Part shown: positions 36,101-50,599 of the stretch, in pieces
Layout of the letters: every line of letters begins with the position of its first letter
Numbering within the stretch: position 1 is the first letter of the stretch
Assembly: GCA_015501595.1 (NCBI GenBank)
Contig: JADNRX010000001.1
Span: forward strand, 868,001-932,000
Reading direction: 5' to 3'
Origin: Hymenopellis radicata
Taxonomy: Eukaryota; Basidiomycota; Agaricomycetes; Agaricales; Physalacriaceae
DNA: 64,000 nucleotides
The notes under the pieces: generated by a model
The model's input: the letters and a program-made list of their open reading frames with translations, nothing else
What the model was told of the DNA's origin: nothing
Database searches by the model: none
Program-made: the position numbers and the translations under genes

Positions 36101-39100
36101 CAGGCAGGTTGCTGTGGGAGATAAGGCCGCTATCCTGAATGTTGCAGAGTTCTATGTTGCGGTCAAGCAACTTTCGGAATCCCGCACCATAGCGGACGGC
36201 TCGAATCATCGGCCTCACTACAGCATGCGTACGCTCGCCCGGGCGTTAACATTTGCTGCGGATACCGCCAGTATGTTTGGTCTACGGCGTGCGTTGTGGG
36301 AAGGGTGCCTTATGGCCTTCACGATGGTTTTGGATGGCCAGAGTGCGGATGCCGTCACCGCTTTGGCCCAGAAGCATCTCCTGGCTGGTGTGCGCAATCC
36401 CCGTTCGCTACTCTCCAAGGAACCATCTCCTCCCGCATCTGAGGGCTTCGTTAAATTCGGGCCTTTTTACCTCGAGCAAGGCCCGCTGCCTGTAGACTCT
36501 GCCAATCACTACATTCTCACTCCATCGGTGGAAGCAAAACTGGTCGATCTTGCGCGTATCATTCTAACTCGGCGTTTCCCGGTTCTCATCGAAGGTCCTA
36601 CCTCGAGTGGTAAAACCAGCTCCGTCGAGTATCTGGCGAAAAAGACGGGCCATCGGTTTGTTCGTATTAACAACCATGAACATACCGACATCCAGGAGTA
36701 CCTCGGTTCTTATGTCGCAGATCCCATCACCGGAAAGCTCGTTTTCCAAGATGGTTTACTAGTGCGTGCATTGCGTACCGGTGATTGGATCGTCTTGGAT
36801 GAACTCAATCTTGCACCCACCGATGTTCTTGAGGCGTTGAATCGTTTACTCGACGACAACAGGGAGCTCGTCATTCCCGAGACCCAAGAAGTCGTGAAGC
36901 CGCACCCTCATTTCATGATTTTCGCAACCCAGAATCCACCCGGTTTGTACGCAGGGCGAAAGATCTTGTCGCGCGCTTTCAGGAACCGTTTTCTCGAGGT
37001 TCACTTTGAGGATGTCCCGGAAGCGGAGCTGGAGACGATTCTTTGCGAACGATGTTCCATCGCTCCGTCATATGGCAGGAAGATTGTCACTGTCTTTCGT
37101 GAGCTTCAGAACCGACGTCAGTCTGGACGGGTCTTTGAAAGCAAGTTTGGGTTCGCCACCCTCCGAGATCTCTTCCGATGGGCTGGTCGAGATGCCATGT
37201 CTTATCAGGAACTTGCGGACAACGGGTATATGCTGCTCGCCGAGCGTGCGCGCCGCTTGGACGACAAGGTTGTGGTAAAGGAAGTGATTGAGAAAGTGAT
37301 GGGCGTTCAGATCGATGAGGCGGCCTTATACAGTCTCGAGAACCCCTCCAAGGACATGGAATCATTTCTGGGGTGCCCGCTTCCCAAAGATAGTCATGTC
37401 ATTTGGACGAGCGCGATGCAACGGTTGTTCGTCTTACTTGGACGCGCATTGCGATTCAAGGAGCCTGTCTTGTTGGTTGGCGAAACCGGATGCGGCAAGA
37501 CTTCCGTGTGTCAAGTGTTCGCGGCCGCGAATGGTCAGAATCTTCACACCCTCAATTGCCACCAAGGTACGGAGACGGCTGACCTGATAGGTGGTCTCCG
37601 GCCTATCCGCAATCGCTCCTCCCTCGAAGCCGATGTATTCCGCGATGCTTCGACGTTCCTGCAGCAGATTGGACGACTACCTGAACATGTCTCATTGGAA
37701 TCCTTGACTGTCGAACTCAACAGCCTGCGCCGTGCGTCCTCGCCATACTCCGAAGTTGAAACCCTGTGCCGACGCATTGGGCGCCTCAATGCCATTTTCG
37801 AGTGGCATAACGGACCTCTTGTCGAAGCCATGGAAGGAGGTGACCTTTTCCTTCTTGACGAGATATCACTGGCGGATGATTCAGTTCTGGAGCGATTGAA
37901 CAGCGTGCTTGAATCCTCCAGGACGATGGTTTTGGCCGAGAAGGGCGGCGACCATGCGATCGACGCTGCAATCACAGCCGCCGACGCATTCAAGCTTGTC
38001 GCTACCATGAATCCGGGTGGTGATTACGGCAAGAAGGAGTTGTCGCCTGCTCTTCGTAATCGTTTCACTGAGATATGGGTTCCATCTGTTGACAACCGAG
38101 TTGATCTTGAGCTCATCGTAAGCCGTACGTGGCAGAGCGATGAGCTTAAGGGATACACCTCACCCATACTCGACTTCGTCGACTGGTTGTGTGGCGTCGT
38201 GGGTGACCGCTCACTCATGAATCTGAGGGATGTCCTCGTACGTGGGATTGTGTACACTCTATTGACTCGTCTCATCCTATTTTTCTAGGCGTGGGTAGAC
38301 TTCTCCAACCGTGTCTTCGCTAATGGGCAAAGTATACCAAGGGATATCATCTTCGTATGTCCTGAGTTTGCGTTGTGTACAACCCTTTCTAACCTCACAT
38401 TAGCATCATGCGGCTCATATGACGTACGTTGACGGCTTGGCCTCGATGCCTCAACTGTCTGGTTATTCCAAGGATGCGATAGTACAGCTGAAAGGCGACG
38501 CGGAGCGCAAATTGCTGGACCTAGTTCCCGTGTCTGGCAACATTCATGCCCCGCATACTACCCTCGACCCCTCCACATTTTTGCAACTCGGCTCCTTCGC
38601 GATCTTGAAAGGACAATATGCATCACTCGGCGTCAGCTTCAACTTCAACGCACCGACCACCCAAGACAACGCTACTCGAGTCATTCGTGCGTGCCAACTT
38701 CCTAAACCTCTCCTTCTCGAGGGTAGTCCGGGCGTGGGGAAGACCAGCCTTGTTACAGCTCTGGCCGCTGCTGGTGGCCATTCGCTTTGTCGCATAAATC
38801 TGTCAGATCAGACTGATCTCGCCGATCTGTTCGGTTCAGACCTTCCCGTTGAAGGTGGCAGTCCCGGAGAGTTTGCGTGGAAGAATGCCGAATTCCTGAA
38901 TGCGCTTGTGGAGGGACATTGGGTCCTCCTCGACGAGATGAACCTCGCGCCGCAGGCCGTATTGGAAGGCCTCAATTCCGTCCTGGATCATCGTGGAACG
39001 GTTTTCATCCCAGAACTCGGTCGTTCATTTACTCGACATCCCTCATTTCGGATCTTTGCAGCGCAGAATCCTCTCAACCAAGGCAGCGGTCGGAAGGGTC

Positions 39101-42100
39101 TTCCCAAGTCCTTCCTGAATCGTTTCACCAAGGTCTACGTCGATGAACTGACGGCGGCCGATCTGCATCTAGTCTGTAGGCATCTCTTCCCTGATGTCGA
39201 TGGCGAAATCTTGGAACGAATGGTCACGTTCAACACTACCTTGAACGACGAAGTCAGCACGAGACGTACGTTTGGGAGAGAAGGTAGTCCTTGGGAGTTC
39301 AACTTGCGGGACGTCATTCGATGGGGAACTTGCTTCTCCCTTTCTAAACCATTGGACCCTACGACATCGCTACGTGCAGTTTATCTCCACCGGTTCAGAA
39401 ACTTGGACGACCGTTCTCGAGCCCGCGCACTCTATGAAAATGTGTTCAACACCTCTGCGTCCTACGTCGTCGCAAACCCCATCCCTTCTATTTCCTCCGA
39501 TATCTGCCAAATCGGCCTGTTTTCTAGTCAGCGGCACAATCTTTCGTCGTTCTCTCGCACGGGTCGTATTTTGAAGATGCAGCTTACTGCCTTGGAAGCT
39601 GTGGGATTGTGTATCAACCATTCGTGGCTTGCTATTCTCACTGGTGGTCGCAATGCCGGGAAGAGTGAAGTCATTAGGTTGATGGCTGACCTCACGGGCA
39701 ACGAACTGCACGAGTTGTCTCTCAGCTCATCGACCGAAGCTACGGACATTCTAGGCAGCTTCGAGCAAGTTGATTTGGACGCTCGTGTTATGAGCATCGT
39801 CGGCAATGTCTTGCGCATTGCACATCTTCATCAGCGAACACATGATGGGTGTCGTTCGCATCTGGAGGGATTGGCGGATCTACGAGAGATATTTGCCGCT
39901 CGTTCATTCTCTTCTTCTAGACGCACACTCGTACTTCAAAATGTTTCGCAGGTACTCGAAGAACTGGACAGGTATTATGGGCCGGAAGCCGCCAGTATCC
40001 GGTTGGATATGCAGCGTCTCTCTGATGCTGGGCCTGCTCAATTCGAGTGGTTCGATGGGCCACTTGTTCGTGCGATGAAACAGGGTCACTGGCTTGTCCT
40101 TGACGGTGCTAACCTTTGCAATCCTTCCGTTCTAGATCGACTCAACTCCGTCTGTGAAATGAATGGGACGTTGACTCTGAACGAGCGGGGCCATGTCAAT
40201 GGAAACGTCGTGGTCGTGAAGCCGCATCCTAGCTTTCGGCTTTTCATGACTGTTGATCCTCAGTATGGAGAACTCTCGAGGGCGATGAGGAATCGTGGTA
40301 TCGAAGTGGCCCTCAATCCGGCTTTCGTCGCGGACGACTCTCAGATCGTGTTCGACTTTCTCCGGCTTCCTCCCTTCAGGGATGCGGATAGTGCGGGATT
40401 CGATAGCGTTCGCCGAGGTCTTTCAGTTCCTGCTCCCTTCCCGGAGTCTCTTCCCCTCGTGTCCTCTGGATTCTCGCTTCGTCAAGATTCTAGCCTTTCT
40501 TACTTGTTGGATCGACTTCCCATTCTACTAGGAGGAAGGAAAGACGCCCCATCGTTGGACGCCCTTCTTCATGTTACTGGCCGCTGTCTAGTACCAGGCT
40601 TCAATGCTCAGCTCATACGTTTCCTCAAGCATTCTTCGATTTCGGACTTGGAACCTATATTATCTTTCCTGCGAGTCTTTCCGGGACCTGGTGAAGGGGC
40701 GATCCACAAGATGCGAGTTCGCCATTCTATGATACGGGAAGTGCCTTTAGCCACCATTCTTATTCAGGTCAGCTGATTTGTTTTTCCTGAGCATTCGCAT
40801 TAATTAATTTTTGTCTTGTATCACCTTTTGAATATATTGATTTAGCCTATGATGTTCTATGAGCACGGAGAAGCATCTCGACAGGACGTGATGGATGCGC
40901 AAGCCATTATTCTAAGAATCCTGGACCTCTCGGCAATGCTCACGCTTGACCAAAGCCGGGTCGTCGTACCTCTCGATCTCTCTTCAGCACCAGAACTGCA
41001 TAGAACGACGCGCGACGACATAGTCAATTTTCACGCCAAGACAAGAGAGGCATCCATCGGTGTTTTGAATACTTTCCCAAGCGAACATGACTTGGGTATT
41101 GTACGTGCTTTACTTGACATATGAATGCCTCTAACCTGTCTACAGGTAACGTATGACTTGACCATGAGGGTGATGAGATACACGCATCAACTTCTAGCTG
41201 CTGTGTCGAAAGCACACTTTGACTATTCATCGTTATATGCCATCGTGAACTGGCTAGTGTTAGCCTTGACTGAGTGTCCCTCGGTCCTCCTTTCCGTATT
41301 ACACTCGTCGAAAAAGCTATCTGAGACCATCTCGTTATCGTCCGGCAAGGGTCTTTCCCAAATCTGGTCTCAGTTCTTGCGCATGTCCAGCGAAAAGACA
41401 ACGGCCGAAGTGCTTAATCTGAATTCGGTTATGCAAAGTGCAGACGCTTCAAAAGGTACGATTATCAGTCTGGATATCACCTGATTGTTGACCTTATGTC
41501 AAGCTGTTCGTCGTCGCGCATTCACCTCCATGGCTCTACGGCTTACCGGAAAATGCGAACTCGAAGTTATAGATAAAGTCATACAAGAGATTCAAGAAGT
41601 AAGGTCATTTCACTACAGTACGCTTGAGCTTTCTCACTTTGTTCCAGCACATCGTTTCGCGGCCCTCAGAAGAAGAACCAGTCCCGAAAAATGTTGACCG
41701 TATGATTCTTCTTGCAGAGATGGGAATCCTGACCTCTGCTCCGCGCAATGCTGTAAGCCAGAGTTTCAAGCATCCTACCCGTTCCGACTAACGGCTTCTA
41801 GACTGCTCTCAAAACATTCCTCGAAGTCATATGTGACCAGTCGGACGTCTCGTTACTACGTATGGTGCCTTATCAAGATCTTTTATGGCTCTTGGAAGCA
41901 GGCGAGACTGCTGAAAAAAGTACACTCTTTCTTTGATTTTCGCATCCTCTCCCTTATCAAAGTACAGTCTTCATTCCGGTGGTTATGCGACAGCAACTGA
42001 GGTGGATGAAGGATTTGTGGACTGCAGATTCATCGTCTGTACGTCGAAACCGCCTTGTCATGCAGAAAGTACCTCATTTTATCCAGATGACTAACGGCGC

Positions 42101-45100
42101 TTCTTTACTTCTCCGTGCTACAAATCTCAAGGACCTGATATCAACATGGTACGCTTTTCACTGTCTGAATCTGTTTGTGTCCCTAAATATGCCTAGTAAC
42201 CTCTCGAACGCTCCAATGAGTATCTACACAGAACACCGAGAGCGTCTCAAGCGAAACGTAGACCTGATTTTACTTCAATGTGAAGGGGAACTGTCTCGAG
42301 TGCAGCTGCTTGTTTTGATGCTTGAGCAATCTTCGAACATGGTGCGTAGTCGTGGCTAACAGTATGATGAACAATCATGACGGAGCTTTTAGGTATTTCA
42401 AGCCTTCCAAGGATCACAGCACGATGGACCCGCTGATCAATCGTCGTATGCGGAGGCGAATGAGCGATTCCTTAGGCCTGCACTGCTGACACTACAACAA
42501 CCGACAATGTCAAGACGTCAAACGCTGTCTGCCGTTGGTCATGCCTGGATCTCCTTCGCGCGTATGGTTCTCCACCTTGTCATCCCCGATATACCTATCG
42601 ATCCCGCCGCCATTCGTAACTGTGAATACCATTTTGCAGAAGCCCAGTCTTCTTTCCTTGCGGAACAAATCAGGCTACATCAACAACTTGACGAGCTTAC
42701 AGCGGGCAACGCGGGCAGTCCGATCACAACATATCTGGAGAGGCAACGGGATGGCTTCCTGGCCACTGCCAGTTCAAAGCCGCAAATCATCCGCGAGAAT
42801 ATCTCTCGCCTGCATATGTTCTGGTCAGAGATTACCCAGTTCCAAAGCATGATATCGCCCGCGAAGATGGACGATTTGCTGCGACAGTTGGAGGCAGGAG
42901 ACCATTCGGCGGCGGCCAGGGAGGAGTCTGTACAGCAGACGGTTCACAACTTCCTTCAACGCCTTGCCACGGCCTACGCTGAGTTCGATGATCTTGGGGT
43001 TATTTTTCAGTTTGCGTTATATCATCTCCGCATGGGTCTGCGCATCCTCCGTCAAGCAGGTGTTGAAGAAAATGCATCCATGGAAAGATTCGCTGCTGCG
43101 CTCACCGTCTTCCCGTCGATCAAGGGCGCTTCGGCATTTCTCGATCAATCCTCTCCCATTTCGCCGGTTGTCGATCCGTGCCAGCACGAATTGCTTTGTT
43201 TATCGTCAGTGCTACTGGAGACGGGAGCCGGCATAGTATCGCAAGAACATCTTCGCTATGTTGGAGACATATATGACCGAATAGCTCGTCTTTGGCTGAT
43301 CGATCAAGAGAAGGCCAAGCAAGACGAAGCTGTCTCACACTCCCTCTATCGTCAAAACCACTCCGCTTACGACGACCTTAGCGATGCTGCACGTGAGGAG
43401 CACGAGTTCAGGGCCTTGTTTCCCTCTTTTGAGGACGTGTTTGAGGCGGCACAGACGACAGGCGCAGCGTCAACATCAGGCCGTCCTTCGTCGTTGGTGT
43501 CTGAAGACCAGATGAAGCAGCTATTGGATTTACACTATGGCATCGTGTACGGATCAACCAAGGCAACGTCGAGGCAAACATACAACACTATTCTGCCACA
43601 AGGATTCGCACCATGTCAGGTCTTCCTTTAGACGACCTTTCCGACGTGGTTGACGAACACCGCATGTTCCAACTTCAGCTCGTTCATGACTCCTCAATTG
43701 GACATCGCACTGGAGGGCGCCGGCGTTCCATGAATTTCTATCTCGATTCAAACATTGACGAGATCCAGAAGGCCTCTAAAGTCGTTAACTGCATGGGGAC
43801 GCGTCTCGTACAGCTCATTGAGGAGTGGCCGGATCAGATGGTATTGCACCACCTCAAGGAACGTTGTGACGCCTTCTTGTCCCTCGGCTTGGACAGTCCG
43901 GTTGCAAAGGTGTTGTCAGCGCTTGAGCAACTTTTGCTTCAGACAGAAGACTGGGAGCTATTCGCCAATCGTACCAACAACTTGAAACCTGAACGTTCAG
44001 CGCTCATAGAGCTCATAGTCGAGTGGCGTCGCATGGAGCTATCATGTTGGGATACCCTCCTCGAGTCGGAGTACGAAAAATTCCAAGGAAACGGCATGTC
44101 TGACTGGTGGTTCCGCCTCTATAACGCGCTCATCCGTGGATCGTTGGATGCCTTCGAGCGTGCTCAGAACGGACAGGAAGCAACCTCGGATTACATGACA
44201 ACACTCCTACCTCTGCTGAACGAATTCATCCGCACGAGTTCCCTTGGCCAATTCCAGTCAAGAATGAAGCTACTGGGAAGCTTCGAGCGTTACTGCTTTT
44301 CTATCATTCCCACACTGTCCGAGTCCGATCGGGTAGTCATTGGACGAGTTCAACGTCTCCTGAAGACGACATGGGAGACCTTCGACCTCTATTCTCCAGC
44401 AATCGCTTTACATCTTCGAGACCAGCGGGCTGCATTGGAGAAGGAAGTCAAAAACTTCGTGAAGCTTGCTAGCTGGAAGGATATCAACGTGCAGGCTCTG
44501 AAGCAGAGTGCCCAACGCACGCATCACCAGCTGTACAAAATCATTCGCAAGTTCCGTGACACGCTACGTCTTCCTGCCTCAGATCGTATTCTTCCCCAGT
44601 TCGCTCGAAAGGAAGAGGGAGCGGACTTGCCGTTCGATCAGCTCTTCGTTCAACATCCCCTCAACCTCGTACCCGATTTTCCCACCAAGGAGCCAGCACC
44701 AACTTCGTCGCATCTCGCAAACCTAGACCGAACCTACTCCCGGTTCTCGGACGTCATCCAGACTAAACTCAGAGTTTTCATCACGTCTGCCTTACCACTG
44801 CATGCGGACGACCTATCTTCAGAGATCATTCTTGGCATGAAGGATCTCTCGTCCGCTCAACCTCCTACCGACATCTCTTCGGAGAAGCGTACGAAATGGT
44901 CGAAAGCGCTCCTCGTTCGGAAACGAAAAGCCTGGAGTGACTTGTTGAAGGAGCTGAAACGTGCGGGCTTTGCCACAAATCTCAAATCGGAAACTTTGCA
45001 ACACCACCAAGATAGTCGTTGGATCAGGGAACAACCTGCGCTTCCTTCTGTTGATTCACGCTTCCAGGCGCTCCTCGTCAAAGGGGAGAACTACTTTTAT

Positions 45101-48100
45101 AGACTCGAGCAGGCCATGAAAGATTTGCGTGCATCGATTCCGACGCATCATTCCGATCTGACTACTCGGGAGTTTCAGAGAGGCGTGGTCTTCCTGGAAT
45201 CATGTTTCGGTATGGCCATTGAATCAAGAGCTCGGTATGTCGTACATCGCTCACGGCGGTATCCACGCTGATTTTCCTTAGGTTGGCTGTTTCTTTGGAA
45301 GAATTCACGCTACTAAGGAAAACGACTCAACGCCTCCATATGCTAGCGGCTGCTTCCGGAGTCAAACACCGAGGTAAAGGCTGTCTAGAGCATGCTTTGG
45401 ACGTCAGAAATCTTCTTTCGCGCCTAATCGTCAGCCTTGAGGAAGGGACAATGGCCTTGAAGATGTTACGAGAGTTGCATACCGTTCCAGATTTGGAGAC
45501 ACTGCAGCAATCGGCGTGCGATCTGAAAGGAACACTCCAAGCGGCAGTCGGCCAACTGAATGTCGTCGTTGACAATGCTGCACTAACGACCTTCCCCGTT
45601 ATCTTGTCACGTGAGTGTCAAATTACCACTTCATCCAGCCGATTAATTGTTATCCAGATGAATATACGGTGATCACGGACGCTTTGACGTTGGTTGACCA
45701 AGCCCAATCGACGGTCTTCAAACTGTCCCAAAGGCCCGGACCTTCACGAGAAATCTTCACTGGCATTCACAAGTGGCTGGTCGAGCAAACCGTTCCATAT
45801 GTGGAGGATGCTCACTCTGAAGAATCTTTGGAAATCGATCCGGACACGATCATCGAGACATGCCTCATTAACGTCCAGTCCTTGTTGGCGAAATCCACCA
45901 ATGTCGTCGGCGACGAAGATGACAGAGACAACTACATACGAAGTGATTACCGCACTGTTCACGACATGACTCACTCTGCCAAAGTAGGCGCTACCGTACA
46001 GGCACTGGGCAACCTTGTCCGTTCAATACCCAATAGCAATGGTCTTTATCGACTTCTTCCTTTCTTGGACCAATACGATAATCTACTCGAGGACCAGTTA
46101 ACTTGTCATGCGGCGTGGACAAAGGCGTTGTTCAAATTGTCTCACGTCTTGTGCTCCCTTCTTCAAACGCTGTCGCGAGACGGGTTCTGCAAACCCCCTG
46201 ACCTTGATGAATCTGGATCAGGCGAAGACGCCACAGGTACAACGGATGGGTTGGGGATGGGCGAAGGTTCAGGCTCTCAGAACGTCAGCAAGGAGATAGA
46301 GGAGGAAAGTCAGGTGGAAGGTCTACAGGGAGAAACCGACAAGAACGAAGACGGAGACGTAGAGAACGATGACGACAATGCTATCGAAATGGCCGACGAT
46401 TTTGGTGGAGACATGAAGGACGTCCCTGATACCGGCTCCCAGGACGACAGCGCGTCGGATCAAGAGAGTGACGAGGAACCAGACGAGCAGGTGGGAGATT
46501 TGGAGGCCAACGATCCTGATGCTGTAGACGAGAAGCTTTGGGGAGACGAGGAGGGTCCGGATGATTCTGGAAAGGATGAACAGACTGGAAAAGATCATTC
46601 AGAGCAAAAGACGGAGAATTCTGAGGTGGCAGCGAAGGAAGGGAACGAGAAGGCTGAACACAAGGAGAAGCAAGAAGAGAGCCAGGCGCAAAAGGACGGG
46701 GAGGAGGGTGAGGACGTCCCAGAAGAGCAGGTCGACGACGAGAAAGATCCCGAGGCTAGCGGTGCCCCTATGGATGATCATATTCCCGAAGCCGACACCT
46801 TGGATCTTCCAGATGACATAGACTTGGGCATGGGAGATGAACCGGAGGGAGATCGGAATGAGGAAGATGCGGGCGAAGACGGTCCGGAGGCCGACATCCC
46901 CGAAGACGCAGAAATGCAAGATTTCGAGGATATCGACAGCGGGAAGGTTGATGAAGAAAAGGACACTAATGAAGAGCCATCGAAAGCTAACGATGGCAAG
47001 GATGAGTCGATGGATGAAAGGGATGACGGCGAGGGAGAGCAAGGACGAGCAGAAGCTGTAGATGAAGAAGAGCCTCAGAACTCGGTAGAGGAAGCAGGTA
47101 TAGCGCCTCCCGATATCGGTAGTGGTGACGACAACATGCAATCCGACGAGCAGCAACACGCCGACAGCGGAGAGAATGCCAGTGGGGAAGCACAGGAGTC
47201 TTCAAGATCGGGTGGCGGAGAAAACGTTCAACAATCTGCTGCCGACACTAATCCGTAAGCCACCGCCATATTCATTGCAATCTAATCTGAAGCTCTTTCG
47301 CAGTTCCGGTCCCTCAGAGCCTAATCATCTTCAAGACGAACTTGAGGCCTCTCAGGATGCTGGCGACAGTGGCTCTGGCGTTCAACAAGGCCAGCAACCT
47401 CAGAACCAAGCGCCGCAGACCAAGAGCGACCCACTTCGGAGTCTTGGTGACGCTCTCAAGGAGGCGCGCCAGATGTTCAACGAGATTCTGAACAACGAGC
47501 AATCCGCTGACCAACCTACCCGGGCCGAGACCGCCGATCAGGTGGAATACATCCGACCGGATGAGGAAGACCAAGAGATGCAGGCGCTCGGGCCCGCTGA
47601 GGATGAACAGACTGCCAAGTTAAGGGACCTAAAGCTGCTTGATGATGACAAGGAGCCGAATGAGGAGACACCGATGGATGTGGACATGGACATGCCGATG
47701 GAAGCAGAAAAGCAGCAATCTGCCTTACCGAAGGAGAACCTCGCAAATCCTGGCAATGATCAACCTCAGGATAGCATCGAGGGCGCTATAATTCATCAAC
47801 CCTCTCGGAATGTGGACGCCACTGTCAACCTTGATCCATCGGCTCCGAAAGGTGATGTTGATATGGATGAAATTCTTCCGGATGAAGAAGTTGAAGTTCA
47901 ACTTCGACATTGGCAAGAAGCGGGAGCACCATCGGAAGGAGCCGATCATATGTGGCGTCTTTATGAGTCGCTCACCCACGACCTTGCATATGCGCTCTGC
48001 GAACAACTTCGTCTCATCCTGGAGCCCACCTTGGCCACCCGACTCAAGGGCGACTATCGCACGGGTAAACGCCTGAACATGAAGAAGATAATTCCCTACA

Positions 48101-48810
48101 TTGCCAGCGACTACACGAAAGACAAAATTTGGTTGCGGCGTACGCGTCCTAGTCAGCGGGAGTACCAGATCCTCATCGCGCTTGACGACTCCCGGTCCAT
48201 GTCCGAATCGCATTCCGTCCATCTGGCTTACCAGACGATGGCCCTTGTCTCCAAAGCATTGACGCGCCTCGAAGCAGGCGACATAGGCTTCGCCAGGTTT
48301 GGGCAGACCGTGGACATCCTACACGGTTTCTCCGATGGGCCGTTCACTGATCAGACGGGTATGAAGGTCATGAGCTCGTTCAAGTTTGATCAAAAGGCAA
48401 CAAATGTTCTCTCGCTCGTCGACCGGAGTTTGCAAGTGTTGGAACAGGCGCGTGAGACGCGGTCGATGAGCTCCTCGTCTGCGGCGGATCTATGGCAGTT
48501 GGAAGTCATCATCTCGGACGGCATATGTCAGGACCACGAACAGCTGCGTTCCGTTCTGAGAAAGGCGGAGGAACAAAGAGTTATGATCGTGTTCATCATC
48601 ATCGATTCGCTGGACGCACAGCAGGGATCGATCTTCACGATGGAGAAGGCAGACTTTCAAAATGTCGATGGGCGAATGGAGCTCAAGCTTCATCGCTACC
48701 TGGATTCTTTCCCATTTGAGTACTATGTCGTGCTGCGGAATGTGGAGGCTCTCCCTGGGGTTTTAGCTACGACGCTGAAGCAGTTCTTTGAACGTATATC
48801 TGAAGAGTAG
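33107..48810 (+). CDS. MDN1: Midasin, AAA+ ATPase for 60S pre-ribosome maturation (Rea1/Mdn1)
   Basis: Giant dynein-like ATPase that strips assembly factors (Rsa4, Ytm1) from pre-60S particles in nucleolus and nucleoplasm. About 4,900 residues, close to yeast Rea1 (4,910). Domains: N-terminal helices (33107-33960); AAA1 with degenerate Walker motifs (SPPSSGKAT, IVFKDIDR); AAA2 (LLTGETGTGKTS, VLLDEINLAS); AAA3 (LIEGPTSSGKTS, IVLDELNLAP); AAA4 (LLVGETGCGKTS, FLLDEISLAD); AAA5 (LLEGSPGVGKTS, VLLDEMNLAP); AAA6 (LTGGRNAGKSE, LVLDGANLCN). A long helical linker runs 40.85-45.7 kb, then an Asp/Glu-rich arm (46.2-47.9 kb), then the MIDAS domain with LIALDDSRSMS, ending at FERISEE. About twenty short introns. 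The start at 33107 (MAVAHPLHIDLHRQ) follows a pyrimidine tract. Near 43.6 kb the frame changes; a 35-nt intron (43568-43602) would restore it. Confidence 0.95.
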
Positions 48811-49962
48811 TGTAGATTATTTAGATTGAAGAGCATTCTTATACTATTATTAGAGAAATACCGAACTTGCATACCACGCCCGTCGCGGATGCGAGAGTCC
48901 AATACTTGGGATGCGAGTTGCATGCTTCGTATGACTGATAGATGCTGAAGGACCGTAAGTACGGGTGGATCACATTACCGAGACAAGTATAGAACGGTTC
49001 CGTACGCAGATGCTCTCATCGGAATCGGTGTATCCCACTCTAGCCGCATTCGCACAGGCGGAACCGCTAATAAAGAATTCGAAGTTCGAACGCATGTCAA
49101 GCGAAGTTAGGACGGTGATTACCCGAATCGATGAGACCATGCATCCAAATGGATTTGTGGCGTACACACTGTCAGGGCTAACTCTACGCTTGGCGCGATT
49201 CAAGCTATGCCACGCGATAGCCTTTCCGCGTGCATGCTCCGACGAACCCGCAAAAGAGGCCGAGTTGAAATCTCTTCTTGAAAGGCACCGCAGGTGGAGC
49301 AGTTGGCATTACCGCAGTCGCATTGTGGCGTCGGGGCGCTGACCAGTACACTTCACGTCATTCGTGGGTCCCCAACGCATGAAACCGACCGGTTATCTCA
49401 AGTCGAACGTTTGATCAGACTAAGAATAGGCGTTATCACCCCTACTCGATGAAGGAAAGCGCATGAATGACATTGAGGGTGGAACTGAGGTAAGAATAGA
49501 GAAGGAAATGTCAGAAGATAGCGAAGCTCAAGCTCCTGTGACCGTCGCGACGATCCCCATGAACACGAGCATTATAATCTCCGGTTGGTATTACTCTAGG
49601 TCCTCGCCATTAGGAAAAGCAAGATCCTCCTGCACGCCTTGGTTTAAAGAGGACCGTGATTGTAAGATGAAAGAGGCGCAACCGAAAAAAAACCGCGGTA
49701 TCTGTAGGCAGCCTTAGGGCCGGCGCTAAGAAGAACAAGTGATGGGATTACGTGCCGTGCTTACGCCAGAAAAGATAGTGGATAGAGACTCCGATGGACA
49801 GTTCATAAGTTGGGTCGTCTCGGCGATCCAACTTCGCTTCGGTCTCTGCTTCACCCAGCAGGCACACAGGTCGCGTCCATCGGAGGCTTGCTCCCCCTCC
49901 CTTTAACAAATCTGTACTACTACTATATAACACCTCATCTGTGTCACCCACGTTCCTTAGAG
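48811..49962. other. 1.15 kb intergenic, no gene recognised
   Basis: A plus-strand open frame at 48965-49342 (125 codons, starting MDHITETSIERF) and the opposite frame at 48970-49203 have no domain. The rest contains no credible exon. The final 60 bases hold the promoter and leader of the DUF7704 gene, with TATATAAC at 49923-49930, about 35 bases before its ATG. Confidence 0.4.
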
Positions 49963-50599
49963 ATGGATCCCTCCAAATCCGCCCTCCCCGACTTTTATTA
50001 TTTCGTATTTGCGGCCTACGAGCCTCTGCTATGTATTATTGGCTTCCTGGGCACCTTGGCGTACGTTCCATCTCTTCTCCTCCTCCAAGACGTGTTGCTG
50101 ACCTTCAGATTTACCCAGTGATCCCAAAAGCGTAAGCTTACTTGTGGGGCTTCTCCACTTCTTCTTTTGTTCATCTCCGTCTTAGACACACGACGGCCAA
50201 GCGCCATGGACCATGGACGTTCCCCCTCCTGATACCCTTCCTCGAGCGAGTCTGGTCACCATCATCCAACTCGCGCATGTCTGTGCTTTAATGGGTGTTG
50301 TCAATTTCTTCGTCCTCACCGCCGCTCGGAAACATCTCTCTGCAAATCCCGCCCTCCAGGAGAAGCTCGTATTCTCCCTACTCTGTCCCCTTTTAATGGG
50401 AGACATTATGCACCTATACCTTACATTATGGTCGCAGGGGGATCATAAATGGGATGTCTTCAATTGGAGCCCGATGCTGTGGGCGACCGTGGGGATAGGG
50501 TTCACGTTGATGGTTCCACGGATATTTTGGCATTTGGGTATCGGGCGCTACATGGACTCAAGGGACTCTTATCGATTGAAGCAGACTCCCTTGAAGTAA
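49963..50599 (+). CDS. Fungal four-helix membrane protein, DUF7704 type
   Basis: Small integral membrane protein of about 175 residues. Exon 1 reads MDPSKSALPDFYYFVFAAYE then PLLCIIGFLGTLA. A tiny second exon adds DPKS, and the third begins THDGQAPWTM. Using the acceptor that ends TTTACCCAG near 50119 avoids a stop that a slightly earlier acceptor would create. Four hydrophobic segments are visible: the first with YEPLLCIIGFLG, then VTIIQLAHVCALMGVVNFFV, LVFSLLCPLLMGDIMHLYLT, and LWATVGIGFTLMVPRIFWHL. The H-L-Y after the third segment and the closing WHLGIGRYM fit the DUF7704 group common in fungi; no function is known. Same direction as midasin, with its own TATA-like promoter. Confidence 0.68.

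Noticed and set aside
46599..47159. 186-codon minus-strand hydrophobic frame within midasin
   Set aside because: It is the antisense of the Asp/Glu-rich arm; acidic codons read backwards give Leu/Phe/Val-rich frames.
48965..49342. 125-codon plus-strand open frame starting MDHITETSIERF
   Set aside because: No domain, no intron structure, and the opposite strand is open too; it looks like chance.
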